Of a stretch of 35,520 nt of DNA, positions 8,102-16,249 are shown one piece after another. The notes under the pieces are model-generated. The model did no database searches. It saw only the letters and a program-made list of their open reading frames with translations, and was not told the DNA's origin. The stretch comes from Selenomonadaceae bacterium (GTDB taxonomy: Bacteria; Bacillota; Negativicutes; Selenomonadales; Selenomonadaceae). Position 1 is the stretch's first letter. Every line of letters begins with the position of its first letter. Made by a program: the position numbers and the translations under genes. Where the stretch lies: contig JAGBKP010000153.1 in NCBI GenBank assembly GCA_017635875.1, forward strand, positions 1 to 35,520, in the 5' to 3' direction.

Positions 8102-10663
8102 TTATTTAAATACGAAATTTCCTTCAACCGCGTCAATACTTACCGTATCGCCTTCTTTAACCGCGCCTTTTATAATCTCCTTTGAAAGTTCCGTTTCAAC
8201 GGTGTGGGTAAGAAGTCGCCGCAAAGGTCTCGCTCCGAAGTTTTCGTCGAAACCTTCGGCAACGAGTTTGTCTAAAGCCGCGTCCGTAAAGGTCAGCGAT
8301 ATTTTACGCTGATTTTCTAATCGTTTGCTTAAATTTTTGAGGAGCAGAGCCGCGATTTCTTTGATTTCCGCCTGTTTTAATCCGTGGAATACGATTGTGT
8401 CGTCCACGCGGTTTAAAAATTCGGGACGGAAATATTCTTTTAAAATGGCGGATACCGCCTCTTTCGCCTCGTCGTAATTCTTGTTTAAAATCTCGTGAGA
8501 GCCTAAATTGCTGGTCATTATGATAACCGTGTTCTTAAAACTTACAACGCGCCCTTTGCCGTCCGTAAGTCTACCGTCGTCTAAAATCTGCAACAGCACG
8601 TTGAATACGTCGCGGTGCGCTTTTTCGATTTCGTCCAAAAGTATTACGCTGTACGGGCGACGGCGTACTGCTTCGGTGAGTTGCCCGCCTTCTTCGTAGC
8701 CGACGTATCCGGGAGGCGCGCCGATAAGCCGCGCGACCGAGTGTTTTTCCATATATTCGCTCATATCTATACGAATAATGTTTTTCTCATCGTCAAACAG
8801 AGCCTCCGCGAGGGTCTTTGCAAGCTCCGTTTTGCCTACGCCGGTCGGGCCTAAAAATATAAACGAGCCTATGGGACGATTTGGGTCTTTTATTCCCGCG
8901 CGGGCGCGAAGTATCGCTTCGCTTACCGCAGATACGGCTTCGTCTTGCCCGATAACGCGCTTATGAAGAACGTCTTCGAGATTTAAAAGTTTTTCCCTTT
9001 CGCCCTGCATCATCTTGGCTACGGGGATTCCCGTCCAGCGGCTGACCACTTTTGCGATATCCTCTTCGCCCACTTCTTCTTTTAAAAGGGTTTCGTCGCG
9101 ATTTGCGATTTTTACTTCCGCGTCTTTCAGTTCTTTTTCAAGATTGGGGAGTTTGCCGTATTTAAGCTCCGAAAGTCTGCTTAAATCGTAGGCGCGTTCG
9201 GCTTTTTCCATCTCGTTTTTAACTTCGTCCATCTCTTTTTTGATGGCGCGAACGCGTACTATAACGGATTTTTCGTCCTCCCATTTCTCCTTTAAATTCG
9301 CGGATTCTTTCTTTAATTTATCCTTTTCCTCCGTGATTTTCACGAGTTTTTCCTTCGACGCGTCGTCCGTTTCCTTCTTTAAGGCTTCTTCTTCGATTTC
9401 AAGCTGAAGGATTTTGCGGCGAATTTCATCGAGCGGCGCGGGCATTGATTCGATTTCCGTGCGAAGTTTTGCCGCCGCTTCGTCGACAAGGTCTATGGCT
9501 TTATCGGGCAAAAATCTGTCCGCTATGTACCTATCCGAAAGCACAGCCGCGGAAACTAAAGCCGCGTCTCTGATGCGTACGCCGTGATGAACTTCGTAGC
9601 GTTCTTTTAAGCCGCGCAAAATGGATATTGTATCTTCAACCGTCGGCTCTCCCACAAGCACGGGCTGAAAACGGCGCTCAAGAGCGGTGTCCTTTTCGAT
9701 ATATTTTCTGTATTCGGCGAGAGTCGTCGCGCCTATGCAGCGAAGTTCGCCGCGCGCCAACATCGGTTTTAAGATATTGCCCGCGTCCATCGCGCCATCG
9801 GCTGCGCCCGCGCCGACTACGGTATGAACTTCGTCGATAAAGAGCAGGATTTCGCCGTCGGATTTTGCGATTTCGGAGAGCACGGCTTTAAGACGTTCTT
9901 CAAATTCGCCTCTGAACTTTGCGCCCGCGACAAGCGCGCCCATATCGAGAGAATATAATTTTTTGTTTTTGAGGGATTCCGGCACATCGCCCGCCACTAT
10001 TCTTCGCGCAAGCCCTTCAACAATAGCGGTCTTGCCGACGCCAGGCTCGCCGATTAAAACGGGGTTGTTCTTCGTGCGACGGGAAAGTATTTCAATTGTG
10101 CGGCGGATTTCTTCATCGCGACCTATAACGGGGTCAAGTTTGCCTTTGCGCGCCGCCGCCGTTAAATCGCGTCCGAATTTTTCAAGAGATTTGTAGCTTT
10201 CTTCGGGGTTGTCGCTTCGTACGTTGTCCTTACGAAGTTTTTGAATTGCCGCGCGTACGGAATTTTTCGTAAGTTTTTCAGAATTTGCGGCGGCTTTCGT
10301 CTCCTCGTTGCCGTCGGTGACAAGAGCCATAAGGAGATGCTCCGTGCTTACGAAGTCGTCGCCGAAGGCTTTTTGATATTCTTCGGCTTTGGCGAGAACG
10401 CGCACCATATCCATTCCCATAGCAAGACGGTCTTGCCCTTTGACGCTTGGGATTTTTGCCAAAATCTCGTCAAGTTTCCTTTGCAAACGGTTTAAATCCG
10501 CGCCGCATTCGTTAAATATGTCCAAAATAAGCCCTTCCGCGTCTTTAACAAGCGCAAGAAGAGTATGGGCAGAAGTTATCTCTTGATGATATTTCAAAGC
10601 GGCGGTTTGTTGCGCCGCCTGCAAAGCGGCAAGCGTTTTAGCCGTGTATTTGTCCTCTCTCAT
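8102..10663 (-). CDS. clpB: ATP-dependent disaggregase ClpB
   Basis: Hsp100 chaperone, 853 residues, that works with DnaK to extract proteins from aggregates. It has an N-terminal Clp_N repeat domain (to about residue 145), NBD1 with [13 protein letters not shown] and [15 protein letters not shown], a ClpB-specific coiled-coil middle domain at about 400-525, NBD2 with [17 protein letters not shown] and [10 protein letters not shown], and a C-terminal domain. No ClpP-binding IGF loop was noticed. The start is the ATG at 10663 with GGAGGG 7 nt upstream; an in-frame TTG at 10678 overlaps this site. It has a single-gene transcript, with a mirror-repeat element in its leader. Confidence 0.97.
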   Translation of the reverse strand: MREDKYTAKTLAALQAAQQTAALKYHQEITSAHTLLALVKDAEGLILDIFNECGADLNRLQRKLDEILAKIPSVKGQDRLAMGMDMVRVLAKAEEYQKAFGDDFVSTEHLLMALVTDGNEETKAAANSEKLTKNSVRAAIQKLRKDNVRSDNPEESYKSLEKFGRDLTAAARKGKLDPVIGRDEEIRRTIEILSRRTKNNPVLIGEPGVGKTAIVEGLARRIVAGDVPESLKNKKLYSLDMGALVAGAKFRGEFEERLKAVLSEIAKSDGEILLFIDEVHTVVGAGAADGAMDAGNILKPMLARGELRCIGATTLAEYRKYIEKDTALERRFQPVLVGEPTVEDTISILRGLKERYEVHHGVRIRDAALVSAAVLSDRYIADRFLPDKAIDLVDEAAAKLRTEIESMPAPLDEIRRKILQLEIEEEALKKETDDASKEKLVKITEEKDKLKKESANLKEKWEDEKSVIVRVRAIKKEMDEVKNEMEKAERAYDLSRLSELKYGKLPNLEKELKDAEVKIANRDETLLKEEVGEEDIAKVVSRWTGIPVAKMMQGEREKLLNLEDVLHKRVIGQDEAVSAVSEAILRARAGIKDPNRPIGSFIFLGPTGVGKTELAKTLAEALFDDEKNIIRIDMSEYMEKHSVARLIGAPPGYVGYEEGGQLTEAVRRRPYSVILLDEIEKAHRDVFNVLLQILDDGRLTDGKGRVVSFKNTVIIMTSNLGSHEILNKNYDEAKEAVSAILKEYFRPEFLNRVDDTIVFHGLKQAEIKEIAALLLKNLSKRLENQRKISLTFTDAALDKLVAEGFDENFGARPLRRLLTHTVETELSKEIIKGAVKEGDTVSIDAVEGNFVFK

Positions 10664-10694
10664 ATCGGTTCCCTCCAATGTTGATTTATGTTCT

Positions 10695-10787
10695 TTACTT
10701 TCTTCTTTTCTCTCTTTCTTTTGTAAAAGAAAGAGAGAAAAGAAGAAAGTAACAAAGAAGAAAAGAGAGAAAGAAAACTTTAATATA
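10695..10787 (+). repeat. Hairpin plus mirror-repeat (triplex-type) element, copy 2
   Basis: A perfect 28-bp inverted repeat (10695-10722 and 10725-10752) with a 2-nt loop. Purine arm 10725-10748 is mirrored exactly (24 nt) at 10754-10777 around the centre GTAAC. The tail is ACTTTAATATAAAA. It lies in the 5' leader of clpB, in antisense orientation. Its arms are the same as those of copy 7. Confidence 0.9.
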
Positions 10788-10824
10788 AAAACATTGAATA
10801 TATTGGTTTTCGCTTACTGAAATT

Positions 10825-10876
10825 ATAATACAATGAATTAGTCAAAAAGTCAAATATTATTTTTGATTTTTTGACT
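10825..10876 (-). promoter_or_regulatory. clpB promoter with palindromic operator
   Basis: On the minus strand, TTGACT (10853-10848), a 17-bp spacer and TATTAT (10830-10825). Overlapping the -35 is an imperfect inverted repeat: AGTCAAAAAGTCAAA at 10840-10854 against TTTTGATTTTTTGACT at 10861-10876. Each half contains two TCAAA blocks 8 bp apart. This is not the 3-nt-spaced heptad pair of CtsR and not CIRCE. Confidence 0.6.
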
Positions 10877-10892
10877 TTTTTATTTATAGCGC

Positions 10893-10929
10893 AAAAAAGC
10901 CTGCGATTTTCCGTATCGCAGGCTTTTTT
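10893..10929. terminator. Bidirectional terminator between clpB promoter and smpB end
   Basis: AAAAAAGCCTGCGAT (10893-10907), a 7-nt loop and ATCGCAGGCTTTTTT (10915-10929). It is probably the end of the minus-strand rnr-smpB transcript. Confidence 0.9.
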
Positions 10930-10969
10930 AGCAATTTTCAAAATTACCGTTACAACAAACGAAAAAAAT

Positions 10970-11258
10970 GTGGTAATGCGGCGCAGGACGCGCCGCCGTC
11001 TGCGCCTGTGCCCCGAAGGGGTATTTGCCCCAAGGATGGGGCAAAGCAGACACCGAACATTTGCAGGGACTTTAACTTCTTCAATAGTCACGATGTAAAC
11101 TTTTTTACTTGCAGGGTCGAGGGGCGGTGTCGCCCTCGCGCCTTTTTCTTTTTGCTTCGTTTTTCTTTTGGGCAAGCAAAAGAAAAATGAAGGCAACAAA
11201 AAGTGAAACTATTTGCTAAAATTCTTCAAATGACACTAAAATTGCAAGTTGCTCTAAT
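10970..11258 (-). repeat. Long dispersed repeat, copy C (short subtype)
   Basis: Minus-strand relative of copy A: same head (TTAGAGCAACTTGCAATTTT), hairpin, CACCGCCCCTCGACCCTGCA block, AGTTTACATC, GAAGAAGTT, CCTTGGGGCAAA and GCGGCGCGTCCTGCGCCGC tail. Near-mirror arms lie at 11143-11154 and 11159-11170 around CTTC. Its head begins at the smpB stop codon. An open frame through it (10780-11199) is non-coding repeat. Confidence 0.75.
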
Positions 11259-11727
11259 ATTTGTTCCGTTCTTTCATAGCTCTTTCCATATCCCGTTTAT
11301 CGGCTTTTTTCTTTAAATCCTCCCGCTTATCGTAATTATGTTTGCCGCTTGCAAGCGCAAGTTCAAGTTTTGCCTTACCGTTTTTAAAATAGATTTTTAA
11401 CGGCACTAAAGTAAAACCCTTTTCCCTGGTTTTTGAAAAAAGTTTCGTTATTTCCGCCTTATGCATCAAAAGTTTTTTAGCCCTCAAAGGCTCGTGATTA
11501 AATCTGTTTCCTTCCTCATAAGGACTGATATGAAAATGCTCTATAAAAAGTTCGCCGTTCTTAAAACTTCCGTAACTGTCTTTTAAATTCGCGCGTCCTG
11601 CCCGAAGCGACTTTACCTCCGTACCGATTAAAACGAGTCCCGCTTCAAACGTTTCGTGTATAAAATAATCATGTCTGGCTTTTCGGTTCTCGCAGACTGT
11701 CTTTATTCCCGCATTCTTCTTTCCCAT
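11254..11727 (-). CDS. smpB: SsrA-binding protein SmpB
   Basis: 157-residue trans-translation factor that brings tmRNA to stalled ribosomes. It shows the family core [41 protein letters not shown], the [15 protein letters not shown] strand and the basic C-terminal tail [13 protein letters not shown]. It is downstream of rnr, as in many Firmicutes; RNase R and SmpB act together on non-stop mRNAs. A GAAGGTGAAACA site precedes the ATG. A mirror-repeat element separates it from rnr. No ssrA (tmRNA) gene was recognised nearby. Confidence 0.97.
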   Translation of the reverse strand: MGKKNAGIKTVCENRKARHDYFIHETFEAGLVLIGTEVKSLRAGRANLKDSYGSFKNGELFIEHFHISPYEEGNRFNHEPLRAKKLLMHKAEITKLFSKTREKGFTLVPLKIYFKNGKAKLELALASGKHNYDKREDLKKKADKRDMERAMKERNKY

Positions 11728-11751
11728 TGTTTCACCTTCTCTCGTGATTAC

Positions 11752-11820
11752 TTACTTTCTTTTTCTTTCTCTTTGGTACTTTCTCTTTTTTTCTTATAAG
11801 AAAAAGAAAGAGAAAGTACG
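11752..11820 (-). repeat. Hairpin plus mirror-repeat (triplex-type) element, copy 3
   Basis: Minus-strand orientation, between rnr and smpB inside their apparent operon. The pyrimidine arm (revcomp of 11798-11820) and the distal purine arm (revcomp of 11755-11774) agree exactly as direct complements over 18 nt. The adjacent purine arm differs by a small indel. The centre is GTACC. It lacks a clear ACTTTAATAT tail. It is an imperfect copy. Confidence 0.75.
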
Positions 11821-11826
11821 GTTTTT

Positions 11827-13914
11827 TCACCTTTTATTTCTCCGCATGTTTTTATTTGCTTTTTTATAAAATTTGCGCTTTTCTTTTGTAAATTTTTTCT
11901 CGTTTTTCTTGTTGAAAGTCACTGCTTTTTTAACTTTGGCTTTTGCTTTTTTCTTTGGTTTAGTTTTTGTTTTTTCCTTTAAAATATAAGCGTCGTCCGC
12001 CAAAATAAAATCTATTGTTTTTTCTTTTATATCCGTCTTTAATACTACTATATTTATTTTCTCGCCCAGCTTAAATTCTTCGCCGCTCTTTTCGCCTTTT
12101 AGCGAAAAACTTCTCGCATCGTAAACATAACGGTCGCGCATCATATTTGAAACATGAACGAGTCCTTCTATGCCGTTATCAAGTTCTGCGAACATTCCGA
12201 AATTTGTGACGCTTGTAATAATTCCTTCAAATTCTTCGCCGATAAAATTTGACAAAAACTCTGCGGCTTTTAAATCCGTCGCTTCTCTTTCCGCTTCTAT
12301 GGCGTTTCTTTCTTTTGCGGAGGTTTGTATCGCTATTTCTTTTAATTTTTGCGCTCTTTTTTCAGAATTTTTCTGCGTGTTTTTCGTTAAAATTTCCTTT
12401 AAAATCCGATGTACGATTAAATCGGGATAACGCCGAATAGGAGAGGTGAAATGCGTGTAAAATTCCTTTGCAAGCCCGAAATGACCGATGTTTTTTTCGC
12501 TGTAATACGCCTTTTCCATCGCTCTTAACGTGGTGAAATTTATAATGCTTTCTTCGTCCGTACCCTTCGACTTTTCCACTATCGCCTGCACGTCTTTTGA
12601 ATTTACTTTTCCGCCCGCTCTCTTTCGTAAAAAATATCCCAAAACGGAAATTTTTTCGTTTAAATTATCTATCGCGTCCTCTTTGGGCGAAGGGTGAACG
12701 CGGTAAATACCCTGCGTTTTCTTTTTTACAAAGAGTTTTGCCGCTTCTTCGTTTGCGACCAGCATACATTCTTCGATTAAAGATTCGGAGAAACTACCCT
12801 CTCTTTTTGTCACGGATACGGGTTTTCCCTGCTCGTCCAATTTAAATTTTATCTCGGTTGTTTGAAACTCTATCGCGCCTAAATTTTCGCGTCGTTTAAA
12901 CAAAATATTTCTCAACTTTTTTAATGTTTTTAACGACTCTATAATATCCGAATTATCTTTAATAAATATCGGATTTTTATCGACTAAAATCTTATTTGCA
13001 ACATTATAAGTAAGCCTTCGTTTTACTCTTATAACGGCTTCGTAAAATTCGGATTTTATCACTTCGCCGTTATCGTCTATAAGAAAATCTCCCGCCATAG
13101 CGAGTCTATCCGTATTTTCGTTTAACGAACAAATTCCGTTTGAAAGTTTTTTGGGGAGCATCGGCACGACTCTATCGGTTAAATAGACGCTAGTCCCGCG
13201 TTTATACGCCTCTGCGTCAAGCGCGGTATTTTCCGTTACGTAATGGCTGACGTCTGCGATAGCTACTATAAGTCTTATGTTGTTTTGAGTTTCTTCGGCG
13301 TACACTCCGTCGTCCAAATCTTTCGCGTCTTCGCCGTCTATTGTTACTATGGGAATATCTCTTAAATCTCTGCGATTTTTTATTTCTTCTTCCGCTACAA
13401 AATCATTTATTTCTTCGAGATTTTTTTCGACTTTTTCGGGAAAATTTTCATAGAGATTATGAGAGCGCATTATTGATAAAATATCAACGCCGGGCGCATC
13501 GAATCTGCCCAAGACTTCAACGACTTTTCCCTTAAAAAAATCGTCTTTTTGTTCGGGATATTTTGTAATTTCCGCTACGACTTTATCGCCTGTTTTTGCG
13601 CCGGAAACGTTTCTTGACGGAACGTAAATTTCGTTAGTAATCCTCGAGTCGTCGGGAGTAATTATCGAAAAACTTCTTCCGTTTTCTATGACGCCGATAA
13701 CTCGTTTCGTGTTGTGTTCAAGTATCTCTAAAACTTCGCCTTCCGCCGCGTGATTTTCCCTCTCCGCTCTTATGATTTTTACGGCAGCTTTATCTCCGTT
13801 TAAAGCGTTTTTCGCGTATTTATATTTTATGTGAATATCTTTTGAGCCGTCTTCGGGCGTTAAAAATATAAATCCCTTCGCGCTTACCGAAACAGTTCCT
13901 ACTATCTTCACCAT
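11827..13914 (-). CDS. rnr: Ribonuclease R (RNB family 3'-5' exoribonuclease)
   Basis: 695-residue processive exoribonuclease that degrades structured RNA. There are N-terminal cold-shock/OB domains, but no winged-helix extension at the N-terminus. The RNB catalytic core carries the metal-binding aspartates in VTIDGEDAKDLDDGVY (about residues 190-205) and the FTSPIRRYPDLIVHR motif. An S1 domain follows at about 565-645 (EEFEGIITSVTNFGMFAEL). The tail is extremely Lys-rich. It overlaps the esterase stop by 7 nt, with an AGGA site inside that gene. It is the fourth gene of the secG-smpB cluster. Confidence 0.96.
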   Translation of the reverse strand: MVKIVGTVSVSAKGFIFLTPEDGSKDIHIKYKYAKNALNGDKAAVKIIRAERENHAAEGEVLEILEHNTKRVIGVIENGRSFSIITPDDSRITNEIYVPSRNVSGAKTGDKVVAEITKYPEQKDDFFKGKVVEVLGRFDAPGVDILSIMRSHNLYENFPEKVEKNLEEINDFVAEEEIKNRRDLRDIPIVTIDGEDAKDLDDGVYAEETQNNIRLIVAIADVSHYVTENTALDAEAYKRGTSVYLTDRVVPMLPKKLSNGICSLNENTDRLAMAGDFLIDDNGEVIKSEFYEAVIRVKRRLTYNVANKILVDKNPIFIKDNSDIIESLKTLKKLRNILFKRRENLGAIEFQTTEIKFKLDEQGKPVSVTKREGSFSESLIEECMLVANEEAAKLFVKKKTQGIYRVHPSPKEDAIDNLNEKISVLGYFLRKRAGGKVNSKDVQAIVEKSKGTDEESIINFTTLRAMEKAYYSEKNIGHFGLAKEFYTHFTSPIRRYPDLIVHRILKEILTKNTQKNSEKRAQKLKEIAIQTSAKERNAIEAEREATDLKAAEFLSNFIGEEFEGIITSVTNFGMFAELDNGIEGLVHVSNMMRDRYVYDARSFSLKGEKSGEEFKLGEKINIVVLKTDIKEKTIDFILADDAYILKEKTKTKPKKKAKAKVKKAVTFNKKNEKKFTKEKRKFYKKANKNMRRNKR

Positions 13915-14657
13915 GCGGCTTCTTCCTTTTTGATGAAATCCGCTATCTCTTTAAATATCGCCTCTTTACCCTCTTCAAGAGGAATTAAATGTCCAAAATT
14001 GTTCAAAAATTTCAAACGCTTTTTCGGACTTTTGATATTGTCTAAAATATAACCCGCGCTTTCGGGATCTGCTGTGTGGTCTTGTCTGCTGTGAATGATA
14101 AAAGCCGGCGCGGTGACTTTTTTCATCAGCTTCTTCGCCGTTTCTATAACGTCAAGCATCTCATGTACGGACAAAAGCGGCATCTCCTGCTTGCGATTGA
14201 CAACTTCGGGCGCGCCTACAAAGTTTCTCTGCTTTTTGGGTATAAACATTCCCTTTGCGATTTCTCTCGGCGGCAAAAGCGATATTCCTCGCTCTTTGGC
14301 TACAGTAATAGGCGCGCCAAGAGTAACTACTCCCGAAACCTCCGCTTCCGCCGCGAGAATAAGCGCAAGTATTCCGCCCATAGAGTGACCGACCACATAA
14401 ATTCTATTCGTTACGCATTTAAGCATGGCGTAGCCGTCGCGAACAGCATCCATCCACGCTTCCGACGTCGTCGCTTCAAGCATCTTGGCGTTTCCGCCAT
14501 GCCCGGTAAGACGCGGCGCAAGCACGGTAAACCCCGCGTCCTGCAAACTTTTCCCAAGCAAATACAGTTCCGCAGGCACGCCGGTAAAACCGTGAATGAG
14601 GAGTACGCCGACGTCTCCGCCCAATAGCAAAAAAGGTTCTGCGCCTTTTGTTATCAA
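13908..14657 (-). CDS. Carboxylesterase / alpha-beta hydrolase (Est30-like)
   Basis: Serine hydrolase of about 249 residues. The nucleophile elbow is GHSMGG, the oxyanion region is LLIHGFTG near the N-terminus, the likely acid is the Asp in HSRQDHTADP, and the catalytic His is in FGHLIPLE. The family (YvaK/Est30) hydrolyses short-chain carboxylic esters and is regularly found between secG and rnr in Firmicutes. The start is uncertain: TTG 14657 has AGAGGTG at good spacing, while GTG 14666 is part of that site. Confidence 0.88.
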   Translation of the reverse strand: MITKGAEPFLLLGGDVGVLLIHGFTGVPAELYLLGKSLQDAGFTVLAPRLTGHGGNAKMLEATTSEAWMDAVRDGYAMLKCVTNRIYVVGHSMGGILALILAAEAEVSGVVTLGAPITVAKERGISLLPPREIAKGMFIPKKQRNFVGAPEVVNRKQEMPLLSVHEMLDVIETAKKLMKKVTAPAFIIHSRQDHTADPESAGYILDNIKSPKKRLKFLNNFGHLIPLEEGKEAIFKEIADFIKKEEAAW

Positions 14658-14669
14658 TAATATCACCTC

Positions 14670-14933
14670 TTACGAAAAGTATTTGAATAGACTGAGTAAA
14701 ATTCCCGTGCCAACAAGGGTTTTCCAAAGATTTTCGTTTAATCCTTCCTTCAGTTTCGCTTCTAACTTTGCTCTCATTTCCACCATATCGACTCTTATTT
14801 CCATAATTGCAGTCGATTGTTTTTCCATTTCTTTGGAAATTTTTTCAACGTCTTTTTGTAGTTGTCTTATTGCAAAATCCTGTTCATATTCCTTTTTCGG
14901 CAAAGCCGAAGTTTGAGCTAATGCGCCTGCCAT
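14670..14933 (-). CDS. Small coiled-coil protein with C-terminal membrane helix
   Basis: 87 residues, with the start at ATG 14933 behind AAGGAG. Residues 20-70 are a charged heptad-like helix (QLQKDVEKISKEMEKQS...), and the last 20 residues (WKTLVGTGILLSLFKYF) form a tail anchor. It resembles XhlA/DUF1640-like small membrane proteins, but I do not recognise a function. It is encoded between secG and the esterase, co-directional and closely spaced. Confidence 0.7.
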   Translation of the reverse strand: MAGALAQTSALPKKEYEQDFAIRQLQKDVEKISKEMEKQSTAIMEIRVDMVEMRAKLEAKLKEGLNENLWKTLVGTGILLSLFKYFS

Positions 14934-14946
14934 CTTTATCAACTCC

Positions 14947-15174
14947 TTACGAAGTCATCTTCGCGATTACAAGAGTAATAACCCCAAACATCACGGAAAG
15001 CACAATGGTAACGCGGGCAAGAAGCGCGTCCATACCGCGCGCCTTTCCGCTAAAGACAGTATCGGTGCCGCCGTCCATACCGCCCATACCGGCAGATTTC
15101 GGCTCTTGACCCAAAATAGCGAGTATAAGCGAAATTGCGATTATCGCGTCTAATATCATAAGTAACGTAAGCAT
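14947..15174 (-). CDS. secG: Preprotein translocase subunit SecG
   Basis: 75-residue subunit of the SecYEG channel. Two membrane helices (MLTLLMILDAIIAISLILAI and ARVTIVLSVMFGVITLVIA) are joined by a Gly-rich loop (SAGMGGMDGGTDTVFSGKARGMDALLARVT), which matches the SecG core pattern GGxxxxxFGxxxxxxxLxRxT. The start is moved to ATG 15174, which has GGAGG 7 nt upstream. It is the first gene of the operon. Confidence 0.95.
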   Translation of the reverse strand: MLTLLMILDAIIAISLILAILGQEPKSAGMGGMDGGTDTVFSGKARGMDALLARVTIVLSVMFGVITLVIAKMTS

Positions 15175-15210
15175 TTTTATCCTCCAACAATTCATATTAT
15201 TTCATTAAAT

Positions 15211-15262
15211 AATATAACATAGCCTTTTTTTTCTTGCAAGTTTTTTGCTTTTTTAATAAAAT
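15211..15262. promoter_or_regulatory. Divergent secG / amidase promoters sharing one -35 hexamer
   Basis: TTGCAA at 15234-15239 is its own reverse complement. Minus strand: TTGCAA, 17-bp spacer, TATATT (15216-15211) for secG. Plus strand: TTGCAA, 17-bp spacer, TAAAAT (15257-15262) for the amidase. Polymerase binding would be mutually exclusive if both are used. Confidence 0.6.
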
Positions 15263-15264
15263 AT

Positions 15265-15945
15265 ATGAAATTAAATGTACGGATTTTTAAGGCGGCGATT
15301 TTTTTGAATATATCAAGACGCGATTTTTTGCTTTCTGCGGCGGCTATGATGCTCTTTCCTACGGACGCTTTTGCAAGTACCATAGTTCGCACGGAGCGCA
15401 CCTTCGGCGTAAAACAGCCGAAGATTGTGACGGAAAACATTATCGAAAACGAAACTTGGGAAGTTCCCGTTCCGCATATAAGAGAAACGGATTTTATCAT
15501 TATGCTTGACGATACGTCTAATCGTGACGTTACGAAAAAAATAATAGTGCATCACACGGGAAACAAGACCGATGTTGATATGACCGCAAAGGACATACAT
15601 CTTCTCCACAAATACGATTTTGAATGGGCGGGCATAGGTTATCATTATGTGATAAGAAAAGACGGTCTAATAGAAAGGGGCAGACCCGAAACCATGAAAG
15701 GCGCGCATAGCTACGGACACAACGGAGATTCTATCGGTATCGCGCTGTCGGGGAATTTTGATTTAGCAGACCCAACGGAATATCAAATGCGCTCTTTAAT
15801 GATGCTTTCAGCGTATTTAGCGGATAAATACGATTTAGAATTAGACGATAAAGGAACGCTTTTCGGGCATCGCGATATGAACGACACTCGCTGTCCCGGC
15901 GACAATCTCTATAATAGGCTGGATTTCGTGAGAAATTACGCGTAG
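15265..15945 (+). CDS. Tat-exported N-acetylmuramoyl-L-alanine amidase (PGRP fold)
   Basis: Up to 226 residues. A twin-arginine signal (SRRDFLLSAAAMMLF, cleavage probably after DAFA) is followed by an amidase_2/PGRP domain, with zinc ligands expected in IIVHHTG, GAHSYGHN and DTRCPGD and the family GHRD motif. It would cleave the amide bond between MurNAc and L-Ala in peptidoglycan outside the inner membrane. The start is uncertain: ATG 15265 has no ribosome site and lies only 3 nt after a predicted -10. TTG 15304 (giving MNISRRDFLL, AAGG upstream) gives a more normal Tat signal. Confidence 0.9.
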   Translation: MKLNVRIFKAAIFLNISRRDFLLSAAAMMLFPTDAFASTIVRTERTFGVKQPKIVTENIIENETWEVPVPHIRETDFIIMLDDTSNRDVTKKIIVHHTGNKTDVDMTAKDIHLLHKYDFEWAGIGYHYVIRKDGLIERGRPETMKGAHSYGHNGDSIGIALSGNFDLADPTEYQMRSLMMLSAYLADKYDLELDDKGTLFGHRDMNDTRCPGDNLYNRLDFVRNYA

Positions 15946-15956
15946 GAGGAGTTTTT

Positions 15957-16223
15957 ATGACGGCAAACATAACAATAGATAACGCTCTCTTAAATCAAGC
16001 CGTGCAAGTCGGAGGATTAAAAAGTCAAAACGATACAGTAACTTTGGCATTGAAAGAGTTTATTGAGCGTCGCGAAGTAAAAAATTTGATTGCTGCCTTT
16101 GGCACCGTCGATTTTGATGAAAATTACGATTATAAGGCGGAAAGGAAAAAAGATGCTCTCGATGAAATTTTACGAATAGCGAAACATATACCTAATTTTG
16201 ATGAAAAAAAAGAATTAGCATAG
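15957..16223 (+). CDS. Orphan VapB-like antitoxin
   Basis: 88 residues. The N-terminus ITIDNALLNQAVQVGGLKSQNDTVTLALKEFIERR is the ribbon-helix-helix DNA-binding domain typical of VapB (MazE/VapB2-type) antitoxins, and the rest is a charged tail that would bind a PIN toxin. An AGGAGGAG site lies 11 nt after the amidase stop. No VapC follows; the next gene is trkA. It may act with a PIN protein elsewhere, or be a relic or regulator. Confidence 0.75.
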   Translation: MTANITIDNALLNQAVQVGGLKSQNDTVTLALKEFIERREVKNLIAAFGTVDFDENYDYKAERKKDALDEILRIAKHIPNFDEKKELA

Positions 16224-16249
16224 TATCGTGAGGAGCGATTTCTAACCAA

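Noticed and set aside
10840-10876. CtsR or CIRCE operator at clpB
   Set aside because: TCAAA blocks are present but spaced 8 bp, not heptads with a 3-nt gap, and the CIRCE sequence is absent.
10780-11199. Open frame of 139 codons on the minus strand
   Set aside because: Repeat DNA plus a terminator hairpin; protein similarity to the 5480-5845 frame comes only from shared repeat nucleotides.
10945-11260. tmRNA (ssrA) gene next to smpB
   Set aside because: The sequence is a dispersed repeat with relatives elsewhere; no tRNA-like ends or tag frame were seen.
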